This document shows positions 21,942-33,900 of a DNA stretch of 64,000 nt, piece after piece. The translations under genes were made by a program, and so were the position numbers. This DNA comes from Agelas oroides. Taxonomy: Eukaryota > Porifera > Demospongiae > Agelasida > Agelasidae. A model generated the notes under the pieces. It did no database searches. It saw nothing but the letters and a program-made list of their open reading frames with translations, and was not told the DNA's origin. How positions within the stretch are numbered: the stretch's first letter is position 1; each line of letters begins with the position of its first letter. The stretch lies in contig OX422194.1 in the NCBI GenBank assembly GCA_949130485.1, positions 5,096,699 through 5,160,698 of the forward strand, written 5' to 3'.

Positions 21942-22184
21942 TCGCCCCTGTAGCTTTCCTTATTTTCTCAACGGTACACCATCGACAGATTTGTCAACCT
22001 TAGGCCCCAGTTCGTTGATTTTTAGTTTCTAATCAGGTGCTTCCCCTGCGCACAATGCGGGCGGGCGGGTATTACCATTATTCAGCCAACACAGATATTT
22101 CTCACGAAAGAAGTTGACAAGCGTGATTGCAAGATGATCGTCGCTCATTATCCGCCTTTGTAGAAGGGTTCTTCCGGATGCTGT

Positions 22185-22383
22185 CAAGGGGTAGTCACTT
22201 ACATGTCGCCTGTAGAAACGTTTACGACCGCGATCAAGTTTTTTTGATCGGCAAAAAGTGCGCTTGATCGCTTGATTTTCAAGGGTCAAAGGTCAAATTG
22301 CAGCCGCGCGTTCTTGATTGTGGATTTTTAGTTGTTCGGAGGTCAAACGCTTCTACACGGGACATATAAGTGACTACCCCTTG
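22185..22383. mobile_element. CAAGGGG palindromic element, copy 1 (199 bp)
   Basis: Ends CAAGGGGTAGTCACTTAcat and its complement (ataagTGACTACCCCTTG). It is flanked by the 5-bp direct repeat gctgt (22180-22184 and 22384-22388). The interior has gatcaag/cttgatcg motifs. It is about 90 bp shorter than the other copies because part of one side is missing. Confidence 0.85.
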
Positions 22384-22828
22384 GCTGTGCACTAGACAGA
22401 CACGTTTGATTGCGTTATGTTCATCGCTATGCTCATGACACCTATCCCTCGTTTGTTCAACGTCGCTGATATGTGCAAATAAAAATAATGGTGATAAATT
22501 CTATCGCAGAAAAGCCATGCGGGTGGTCGAATAATCGGGGCCTTATGGCCAACCCATGGCCTCCTTTGTCTCCACCCATTTCCGCATGCGCAGTTGTTAG
22601 CACACACTTCGCGCGCAGCCGAAAAATTTGTGGGACTCACCCTTTCTGTGGTGATGTAAGCCCAAAACAAACATGTCTAAATGGTTTCCTGTGCGCGCAG
22701 TATATACCCTAGTTGGAACGACTGAAGGTGGCGATATTAGGTATAATTTTGTGAATTAGCTATATAGAGTCTACATACTACACTATAGAGTCTACATACT
22801 AGACTAAGTCTAGACTAAGTCTTGTATC

Positions 22829-22874
22829 TAGTCTCGCAAGCCACTCTCTGCGAAGGGTGTGGATTACGAGACTA
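22829..22874. mobile_element. Hairpin mini-element TAGTCTCG...CGAGACTA (46 bp)
   Basis: The ends are exact inverted repeats over 8 bp. The flanks gtcttgtatc (22819-22828) and gtcttgtgtc (22875-22884) match at 9 of 10 positions, an apparent target-site duplication. Confidence 0.7.
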
Positions 22875-22944
22875 GTCTTGTGTCATGAAGGTTTGCTACC
22901 ATAATTAAGCTAATATTGTGCCACCTGCATGATTGACCAACTGA

Positions 22945-22995
22945 TAGTCTCGCGGAGCCAGACTTTCCACGTGAGAGTCTGGCTCTGCGAGACTA
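22945..22995. mobile_element. Hairpin mini-element TAGTCTCG...CGAGACTA (51 bp)
   Basis: It forms an almost perfect hairpin (tagtctcgcggagccagact with its near complement). It is flanked by accaactga at 22936-22944 and 22996-23004, an exact 9-bp target-site duplication. It is about 70 bp from a sister copy. Confidence 0.85.
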
Positions 22996-23054
22996 ACCAA
23001 CTGACTATCTATTGCTTACATGTCACAGTTTTGCTTTAGATGATGAAAACAAAT

Positions 23055-23342
23055 CAAGGGGTAGTCACTTATATGTCGCAAGTAGAAGCGTTTGCGACCA
23101 GGATCAAGATGTTTGATTGGCAAAAAGTGTGCTTGATTGCTTGATCGTTCCCTTCTGAAGCTCTTGATCGCTTGATTTCAATGGGTCAAAGGTCAAATTG
23201 TTGCCGTGCGTTCTTGATTTTCGCAGTTCGTAGGTAACCTTGATCCCTTGATCGGCTCTCAAAAAAGGGCTTCGATCACTTGATTAAATTTTGATCCCGT
23301 TGCAAACGCTTCTACATGGGACATATAAGTGACTACCCCTTA
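23055..23342. mobile_element. CAAGGGG palindromic element, copy 2 (288 bp)
   Basis: Same terminal repeats as 22185-22383 (the last base is A instead of G). It is flanked by the 5-bp repeat caaat (23050-23054 and 23343-23347). The interior contains many ttgatc/gatcaa motifs in both orientations (cttgattgcttgatcg, cttgatcccttgatcgg). No transposase frame is present. Confidence 0.88.
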
Positions 23343-23347
23343 CAAAT

Positions 23348-24950
23348 GCATTAACATGAGATGTCAATGTCTTTAAGCCTATTGATCTGAGCCCAAGTGG
23401 CTAGTTCATTGTGGCTTATATCTACATGGATGGGCATACAAACTTACTGTGAAGGCTGTGGCTGGGGAATCAATATAGGAAAAGCGAACTATTGCTGCAT
23501 TCTAAATTGCAATTCGTCAATTGTAGGAGTTTACAAGACTGTAGGTAGGAATGGTAGGGGAAGAGAGCATGCAGGTTGTAACATGTAAATCGGTGGTAGA
23601 ACCTGTGGGATCTTGGCATAGTGGCATGCGGGTATACATATACAAACACCACATCACCTCAGGAGAACTGTCAAAAATCTAATGGATAGCAGCTTATATA
23701 CAAATTGCACTACATCACAAGTTCACAACACGTGTAGTTACACAAATGTCAGAGTCAACACATACAAGTCCACACAAACACTATAAAAAAAACAATTTTT
23801 TGAGTATAGTACATGGAAGCTAGAAGGTTTGAATCTAGAGAGTATATATGTTTATCTGGACATATTGTTAGCCCAGGCCATTGTATTACATGCATATTCT
23901 GGTCCATGGCTTAGTCTACACTTTTAGTAACCACACACTGATATATACAAACTGTTGAGACAATCTTCCTCCTTTCATATGGAATATGCAATGCCTTGCC
24001 TAGCCTTCTCATTCTTTAGTGCTATTGCATGTACATCCCCCCCCCTCCCCTAAACAGTTTGTAGATGCCCTCTAAATAATGTCCTTTCCAGGCCTTCTCT
24101 TGATGCCAGTTTTTGATCACTTGCAGTATTCAAAACCAAAGGTGAAGGCTTGGGAGTTCTTGTCATGTGAATGACTTCAATGTCTACTTAGTGAAGCTAA
24201 AAAAGATTTATGCAACTTGACATTTGACCATGAGACTTTTTTGTGTAGCTAGTAGCCTCACACACAATTAAGGAGACATTCTTTACAGAGTGAAGAATGG
24301 ATAAAAGAAGCTAGCGTATAGGCACATTCTGCTGTGAAGAGTGTCTTTTGTGTATATAGCAATGCGGATTGTGTACCTACAACAACACAGCTGTGACTTT
24401 GGGCTTAGAACTTCACCACAAGTTGCTTGTAGTTGCATTTCTGTCACAACAGCTAAGTAAAACTCAGTCATCAAGAGTCTGGGTCCTCTAGTCCCTAGTC
24501 CTTGGGTCCCCGGTTCTCGGGTCCTTGGGTCCAATGTTTACAGCGTCCCATTTCAATGTGCAGTCAGCTATAAGTTTACAACATACTAAGTGCATTAACT
24601 GTAAAAAACATGTGGGTTAGTTCAACGATATTTTGGTCATCTCAGTTGCATGTCAAGTCACTAAAATGGGCAGATCGTCTACCTTCTGACTTTCTTCATT
24701 CTTCGTTTTTCTTCCACCAGGATAGCACAATAATAGCTGAAGGTATTACAGCGATTCAAATGCAAACAATACACAATTATGCAACCATAAACCATATTGT
24801 GTCAAAACTATTTATTTGCAGTGCGTGCGCATACATGCACCATGCAATCACCATGAATGAATAATTGTTCCTGTTTTATATGGTACTATCAATTTCATTT
24901 AAGTTGTGTGTGATTTTAGGGATTCCCTTTTTCTTTTTCCAGGATATACA
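23348..24950. other. Spacer upstream of gene D, no gene recognised
   Basis: This is AT-rich sequence without a supported coding region. A short tandem of gggtcc/gtcctt units occurs at about 24479-24533. A splice-acceptor-like tract (ttctttttccag ending at 24942) lies just before the gene D start codon, so a 5' untranslated exon may lie in this spacer. Confidence 0.45.
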
Positions 24951-27900
24951 ATGATGAAGCTTCAGTTCCTGGGTTTATTTATAACCCTGATGGTGTGTTG
25001 GAGTAGGCAGTACGTTGATGGGCAAGGTTTGTACTTGTGTAATTACTGTGTGTATATATGATTTTGGTGTCACGAGAGTGACGAGACCAACTCCTGCAAA
25101 ATCAACTTCCACATGGTCAACACTCATAAAATCAACTCTAACAAAATCAACTTCTCACGAGATCAACTCCCGCGAGATCAGGAGTGCACAATGCAACTGC
25201 TGTCATCTTCTGCACGAAATGCTTGAGAGTCAGGTCATTGGACTTGTACTCTTCAGCAAGCCCAAGTGATTGAACTTTACGCCAGATTGCTTGCATGAAG
25301 TGGCAGTAGCAGCCTCAATGTCTGTAGCACTGCGAAAAGGTTTAGGTTACTTCAACCATATTTTGGTCACCCCAGTTGCATTCCTTTTGTGTGTGTGACA
25401 CGTAAAGTTCAAGGAATGCTTAAAATTTGAAAGAGTTTAGTTGAGAAGCTTCCCTCTTTTGTTAAATTAGTATCTCCTTTCAGAAAGCCTATAAATCAGC
25501 ATTTCTGGTGAGGTTTGTTGTTTCTTTCTTTGATCTTACACAGCTGCCCCTGGATAGTTCCTTGGTTGCATGGTTGTGGTGGTCAGATGCCAGGAATGTA
25601 GCCAGATAAGTCTTCTGAAAGATGAGGCTAACTAATGGAACTGAAAAAGCTCAATGAATATTCAAGAAAACCTATTTGGTACCATTCCTTGGTCACACTG
25701 ATGCAACACAGACAACCTAATATGGTTGAAGTAACCAAGTGTTTTTGCTGTGTAGCATTTGAATAAGTGATGAAGCTTGAATATTGGCTAGCTCGAAGTC
25801 ACACATATGGAATGTAGGATCAAGGGTTAGCCAAGGTTCAAGGCAGCATCTTTCAGAAGCATGAAAGCACGGTTGTAAGATTGTCGTTGCTTGTTAGAAG
25901 CAGAGCATAAATTATGGAGAAATTCTGGTTGTATTTCATGATGTGGATGGTAAACCGCTGATAGACACACTTGGGTTCTCTAAGTATTCTTTGGTGTACT
26001 CTTTGATTTATGCCAAAGCTTATTTTATTTCTGTAACCAGTAGTTTACTTACCCAATTCTAAAACAAGAGTTGAACTCGCAGTCTTGTGAGAAGTTGATT
26101 TCATGAGGGTTGATTTTATGAGAGTTGATCGCATGGGAGTTCATTTCGTGGGAGTTGATCTCGTGGGAAGAACCCATTATACATTTTACTGGTGTTGACT
26201 TAGCCAATCTTTATAAGGAAGTGCAGGTTAAACAATTTTTCTCCTAAATAATGAGTCATTGCACAAACAGCTAACAAATTTAGCACTGTCCTGAATTTAT
26301 GCTGTGGAGCCATGTGTATCTCCAACCCTGAGGATTCCTGTTGATCCTGACCACTCCTTACTCCATAGCACTGCCAACCTTAAAATTTGTACTTTATGTG
26401 TGTTTTACCTTATGCTTCTATGTTTCAAATATTTAGTTTAGGTACTCAACTTTATACTCTAAGCCTGTGGCTCAGGTTTTGTTGCTATTATTATTGTTTT
26501 GTTACTATTATGTTTGGTTGTCCTGGATGTACCAATTATCTAATCCATGGTGTAGTACAGAGTCCAGGTTTTGTACCTACCTATGCATTTGCATATGTTT
26601 TCAATATGAAGACAATGCATGTAGCTTGTGCTTAGTATGCACTCTATGGTGATGCTTGTATTTGGATGCTTTTCAGGTATGTCCCTCAATGGCCAACTCA
26701 TTGCCAACAACAGCATTGTGCTCCTGCAGAGTATTGGTGAGGGTGATGCTGCCCTGCTCTGCACAACTGACAGGACTGCCTGCTGTACAGGTGCCAGCCG
26801 AGTTGGAGAGTGGTTCTACCCTGATGGAAGAATGGTTCCCATCATGACTCCTGTGGGTGGTCCTGAGCCATACTATCGAAACAGAGGCTATTCATTGATT
26901 CGTCTCAACCGAAGACCCAACCAGGGTTTGTCAGAGACGTACACTGGAATCTACTGCTGTGAAATACCAGACCAAAGCAATCTGATCCAGACCATGTGTG
27001 TGAGAGCATATCTCACAGAGAGTGCAGGTTAGTCTTTGTTTTTCAGTTTGTAAACAGGTGTGGATACACTGTGTATATTAGTATTATGTGTGCACCTCAC
27101 ATTACAATTCATAACACTGCTCAGAACTTTGTGTCACCTTGGTGACCTCCTCCCAAGGATTTACCAATAGTACATACTGCAATTTGGCTTCCGCTAGATT
27201 AGATTCATAAAAAATTCTGGAAACTGAGTTTCTTCTTCTGAATTAGATCCATCATTCTAATGGAAGCACATTTTCCAGGAAGGCACTAGCCACACACGGA
27301 GGTCTCCTTACCTCAGTGTTTGTTGCTTCAACTGCCTTCAATACTGAAGGGTTTCCAAGAAGTGTGCAGCTGAGAACTTTAACCATCTGATCCTTCTGTC
27401 TGGCAGCCAATTCTGCCTGTACTTGTTTTGATAAGAACACTGTCTGGGGGGCTGCAACTCGGTTGCTAGTGACTTCACAAGTATTTGGTAGCTAAGCTTT
27501 TCAGGATCAATATGTAACTATTTTCAAAGGACGCTTACCTACCCTACTGCGTTTCGCGGGTAGCGTCTTTGGCTTTTCTTGCTGATAACAAAGTGTAGCT
27601 CCAAAACTGTCTTGATATTTATGAAGCCCAAGGGCTGTGGCACAATCAAGGAAGCGCTCAATAGTCACCAGACCATTTTCCTCGTGAGAGGGTGGGGTCT
27701 GGGGACAAGACTAGTAGCTATTCGCACTGGGCTGTGATAACACTTAGCCGTAGCATTGACGTCTTTAGACATCATTCGTCATTAAGGTAGTACTCCACCC
27801 TGTATTTTCAAGGTTGACAAACCTGGAATCCAAGCTGATAGACTTCTTATAAACTTTTAGTAAACAGTCAATTTTGGGAGTCTTCAACCTTTCACTGTCC

Positions 27901-30900
27901 GTACAATTTGGGATTTCCCAGTTTCCTGCTGGCATTGGCATCCAATAATACGTTTATAGTTAAGATGAGGCCTGGCGGAACCCCTGATGTGGTGGTCGGA
28001 ACTTTGAAGATAAGCTTAGATCGACTTATTTTTTTTACGAGCATAACCGCACCTCAAGTGGAAAGAAAACGGTGACTTGAATGCGGGTGCCTTGAATGCA
28101 GGTGGACAAATCAGCTTGCCTTCCATAAAATATGTCATTAAGTAGCGATTCCGGAAGCTCGTCGTGAGGCGCGAAATTTTCCGTTAAATTAATATGCCAG
28201 AAGTGGTCTTGCAAACCGTCTACGTTACGAGCAAAATTGCTGCGTACTGGTGAGAAGAACCCCCATAAACTGTATATTGTTGGTGCTAGTTGGCAAACGT
28301 TTGCGTAAAGTATGTTTTTCCTGACAAATATTTGACGTTTTAAACGAGCACAAACAAAAAAAAGTAAAAGCGATACAAACTACCAACCGCGATATTCGAA
28401 ATCCTTGGCCCCGACCACCCCCAGAATGACTCTTTTTAGCAGCACTATTATTAGTGTAAGTTTGCGCAAGTACTGTTTGTTCAACACATTTATTGTTGTG
28501 GACCAGTACATATGAAAAACAAAGCCACATTGCAGTAATACTCACAAGGGGACACATGCCTGTGAGCCACAAAAGTTATGCAGTGTGAATAAATAACATC
28601 TTCTGCAACTACAGTTGCATCTGAGTTTTCTATCTTCTCAACAAACTTTTCAGTCCTCCATTGCAGACTATCTAGGAGAGAAGAAATAGGAAAGTCTTGG
28701 TTACAGACCTAATAGGGATACATGCAAGTACAAAACTGAAAATTCATGCATGTGTGCATGCATGGTGCTGGCAAACGTCTGATATGCTGTAGAATTCGCC
28801 TTGCTTCAAATGAGTGGGACATGAAGCATAAGCATGAAGCGTCAACACTCATGATGCAAGTACTAGCATGCAAATATACGCTTGTACTTGTACAAGCATG
28901 CGCATGCTGGTACACTCACGCCAGACTATTTGAAGTGAGGCAGAATCAACTCAGTACCCTGGAAGTAACTATATGTCACTAAGTGAACTGGGATAAAGCG
29001 TCCAGAATAAATTATTAGGCTGATCTGTACATAAATGTCACATACAGTATATATAGATTAACAACAAGAGTGCAACAGGAATGTCATACAGAGGATGATT
29101 CTCATAGGAAGCAACAGTGCAGCTAGATGCTAACTGGCACACATACACAAAGAGTGATTTTTAGTAGAAGATTGATTCTTGTTGCTGAAGTTGGTAGTAA
29201 TGAACTTGAGGCAAGGGTATCTGGGAAATGCACTTTATTTGCTGGAAGTGAACCACAACCAGTGATAGAATAGCGGTTCCTATAGAGTTGCATTCAGCAG
29301 TTAGGGCTAAGTATCTACCTGAAATACCATTACTAATGGCAACTGAGGCTATCTATATTGGTCAGCAGCTAGGGGAAAGCACCTACTTGAAATGCCATTA
29401 CTAATGACAACTGTGGCTTCCCCCTTCTAGTGCTTATAGCCCCAATGCCAATTGCTGGCAGCATTTAAAAAGCGCTATAGGAGAGATTGAGTGTAAAAAG
29501 TACAAGTCTAAAAACAGTGGTGCATGTAGCAGACCTACTCAATTTCATCAACAATGTTTTCTAGTGGCTAACAGTGCTTGTCAACCATCAGATTAGCCCT
29601 GTTTACCTTCAAATATTTCCTCCAAGAGGGAGACAGAAATATTGCCAAGCCAGCTGTAGCATGAACCATATTAAGCTAGAGTGAAGCTTTACCCAGTTGC
29701 ATAGTGTACTTGGTCCATCCCACAAAGCGCATACAATCAATAGGTCACATACCTCATAGTCAGGTTGCAGTATCTGTGCTTCTAGCGTCTTTTAAGGGTA
29801 CGCAATCACGACAGTTGAATTGCTAAGAAAATGACGATCAATTTGGTGTAAGTTGCATTCAAATCCATCCAGCCGTTCCAGAGATACAGCACTTACTGTA
29901 TGATCATATGACCACGTGAACGTACCGTAAATGATGAACTGTACCACTTTTTCTATTAAAAAGGATCAGAAAAATTTTCGTGTGCAAGTCCTCTTTCAAG
30001 TTACGGATCTCAGCTCAAGGGGTAGTCACTTATATGTCCCGTGTAGAAGCGTTTGAGACTGGGATCAAAATAGAATCAAGCGATCAAAGCCCATTTTGAG
30101 AGCCGATCAAGGGATCAAGGTGACCTCTGAACTGCGAAAATCAAAGGATCAAGAACGCGCGGCTGCAAATTGACCTTTGACCCGTAAAAAATCAAGCGAT
30201 CAAGAGCTTTAGAAGGGACGATCAAGCGATCAAGCACACTTTTTGCTGATCAAAATTCTTGATCCCGGTCGCAAACGCTTCAACAGGCGACATACAAGTG
30301 ACTACCCCTTGCAGCTTCTACGCAGCCGATTTGCACGGGACAAGAACCTTTCAGCTCGTAATTTAACGACGAATTTTCTGGTAAACATTCTGATATACTC
30401 AGAAAAATAAACGTCCGGAATCGCTACATAAGAGAACCCACTTGCTACACATAGTGTGGAAGCCTGGCTAGATTAGGGCAAAAGCGGACAGGGAACAGGG
30501 AATCAAAGTTAGGTGCACAATCCAGCTTCTAACAATAAGCATATATAGCCATTGCATGTAGAGTGAAGTTAAGCTTACTTGCTATCACTTGAACACTGTA
30601 GTGTGACCTATGATGGTTGCTAATTGGTGGTAATTGAAGCATGTAGAGGTGAGATGATACAAAGGCAGCCAACTTGCTGGGCAGAAGATAGCCATGTTAC
30701 TATTGTGTGTCTGTATATCTGAGTTGTGTAAGAGCTAACAACACCGCACAAAACCTATTGAGAGACGTCGGTCAGTGTTGTAAAGATCTCCGTTGCTATC
30801 AAAAGCGCTGTGGAGGCATGGGATGTGCTGTAGTGCAGCAATCCAGTAGCTAAGTGCGCACTTCACTGAAGCATCATAATGGCTTGTAGCTCAGTGTGGC

Positions 30901-33900
30901 TGTGTTGTATAGGTAGTCTGCTACCAGAAAGTAGTAGCTAATAGATCTAGCTTCTTAAAGATGTACCTGCCTTTATAAAGGCTCCAGAGCTGTAAGTTAG
31001 GATGAAGTTTGTGTGGTCACTGAAGGGTCAACATTTTTGACCATAACTCAGGTTAGCAGTGGTTTAAAATAAATTCAATTTTCTCATCTTTAGCAAATGT
31101 AAGTACCTTCATGCTAAGTTTGGCCACTGTAAAATCCTGCGTCACCATAGGTCCCATTTTGTGATGGCAAATGTTTGGCCCTGTATACTCTCCATGCATT
31201 ACCTCTCAGCCTTTGTGCTTTAACCAAAGATACTTATATGACAATTGTATCTAGCTGTGGTGTCAAGCTTCAGTAAGTCCTCTCAGGCTTGGAAAGAAAG
31301 CATATATTGGACATACATGAGCACTTTTGTGGCTTTTCATTACTATATATTTTTTTCTTTCCACTTGGGGTGTAACAAGGAAGGAGTTTAGTAGAGTGCT
31401 GTAGTGTCATGTAGCTAGAGTGCTGTAGTGTCATGTAGCTAGTGCGTAATGCCTGCTTGTGAAAGTAAGTTTGTGTGCAGAGGCAGCAGAAAGGCCACAG
31501 TGGCCAAGACTGTATTAGTTGAGTAGGCCCCAGGTCTCGCAGTCGTATGCCAAGCCTAGTAGGTGATCGTTGCCTGAGTGCTGGGCTGGGCTTTAACTGG
31601 AATACGCAATGCATGCTCGTGAATGAGCCCCTCCCATAGACAAGCTGTGAAGGTTTTGAAATGTGCATTCATTTTGGTGCAGTCAAAGTTGTCCATTCCA
31701 AGAGTAGTGACAAACATGAGCCTAGCTTGGCTTTGAGAGTAGGTAGCTCTGAACAAAAGCATGGATACACGGTGGTTGGGATGCAACCTACAGTGAGCAT
31801 GTAGATGCATCCATTGAGTGGCAGTTTTGGATTCATGAATATATTAATAAGCTACTATTTAAAATTAGACAAAGCAAGATTGCCCTAAAGCAAACCCTAA
31901 CCCTGAAACTAGCAGTAATCCTGGTCCTGACTGACTGCTGAGTGACCTGCGTGCCACTGACGGACACGACACCATCTGTGTAAGTGATGAAAATAGTAGT
32001 AGCTTGTGAAGGAGGCTAGTGGTTCTGTAAGTGTACACGCTTAGAAGAAATGAAAACACTCGATGACTGTGTTCAGTAAGCTAAACTAGACTACATGGGA
32101 ACATGTCTAAGAAGATGCCACCATCAGGCATTTAAAGAGTGATAATAATTACCTCTCAGTGTATTAGAACTTTGGGGTGAAAGAGGGGGGGGGGGGGGTA
32201 TTTGTTTGAAGTTGGTATATTAGTGAGTACATACAGTATGTATGCAGTCAATTTGGTTGCATTAACTGCAGAACATTAGCTTGCTCCCTTCATTGTGGTT
32301 AGGGTGGAAAGTAAACTTTCCAAGCACTTGAAACCATTTCTGCTTCCATTTCCAAGATGGACTGACCAAGTGATTTGTACTATTTACCTCAGACTACTTC
32401 ACACATGCATAGGCAACTTGTAGTGTATTATAATGACTGCATATGTGGGTTTGCCTCTCACAATAGTAGATGTACTCACTTTTGATGTAGGCTCTGAGCT
32501 GGAGACTGACAATGGTGTGACAGTTACTTGTTTCACTGTCCTTTTGATGTATAAGGTTTTTCAACCCTTCCCTTGTTCTGAGCATGAGAACTCTGTTTTC
32601 TCCCATTTCCCCAGGCATCCCCAGTATCTCAGAGCTGACATTCAATGCTACCACCAGGACACTCACCTGCATCTCCTCGGGTGGGCCAGCTACCAACGTT
32701 ACCTGGAGGATGGGAGGAAGTGAGCTGACGGTGGATGGTTCAACATACCAGTTTATGCAGACCCTGACAGATGGAACTACCTCCACCTACACCAATGTAC
32801 TCACCATTGCCAGCAGTGACCTCACCACCATTTTAGGCAGCACCTTCACATGTGAGGTGGAGAACACCAGGGGAAGAGCCACCATGAATATCACCATACC
32901 ATGTAAGAAACACTATACCGTGTAAGAATAACATGTATAGCCACCTGAAAACAGATTAGAGGTAGTTCCATTCACAAGCTCTCCCATGCACTGCAGAATG
33001 AGGTGGGAGATCTGAAGTATAATTTCCACATCCAATTGTGGAATGACAGGAAAGTACATATCACTGACAAAGATAACCACATACAAAACTGTATGTGAAC
33101 AAAAGCTGTATCTACACATTTGAATACCACCTGGTATACTATAATCGCTTCACACAATGTTAAAGTGCTTAGGTTAAATGCATGGGTGCCTACACCTTTG
33201 TGTGATAAAATGTTAACCACACTATAATCTTGCTTGAGGTCACACACGTGGTAAATGTACCAGGAGAAAACTAGTGCATAGATTATGTAGGCACAATTGG
33301 GGCCTGGATGGAAAGTACTAAATATCAAGTGAGCATACATATATAGGTGGCAGAACCTGTTGGGGGAGAGTGTGGCACATATTTTGTTCGTGGAGGCAGT
33401 GCTGCCACAAAATTTTCAAGTTTACACATAGTCCCACATGTTAATTAGATCATTCCATGCACCGGTAAATAAAGTTTTCTTTTTCCAAAAAAGTACCAGA
33501 AGTGATCTCACATTGCCAGCAGCGACCTAACTCCCATTTTAGGTAGTATCTCACATCAAATTTACCAGACACCTACCTTTCAAATGCTTATGCATTTACC
33601 GTAGTGTCCCTCAAATATGCCCCCTCTCGCGCATAAGCCCCCCTGCATTTTTAGCGCAAAGTCTTGCAGAGGTATTTTTATCCCGCGCATAAGCTCCCCC
33701 CCCCCCCCCCCCCCAGGTAAGGTTGGAGAGGTGCTAGAAAGTATAAAAACAGCTGACTTAATCATTTGCTGTCTTCGCAGAGATGTCTACTCCTTGTCGA
33801 AACTCCTACACAGTCAGGTTCAAGGTCTCTGTGGTGGAATGGCAGTGCAAGAATGAAGCCAGCATCCACAGAACCGCTAAACATTTCTCGATCGATCGCA

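Noticed and set aside
31270-31810. Minus-strand open frames of 84-132 codons
   Set aside because: They include the 24-bp tandem repeat, show low-complexity translation and have no splice or start context that fits a gene.
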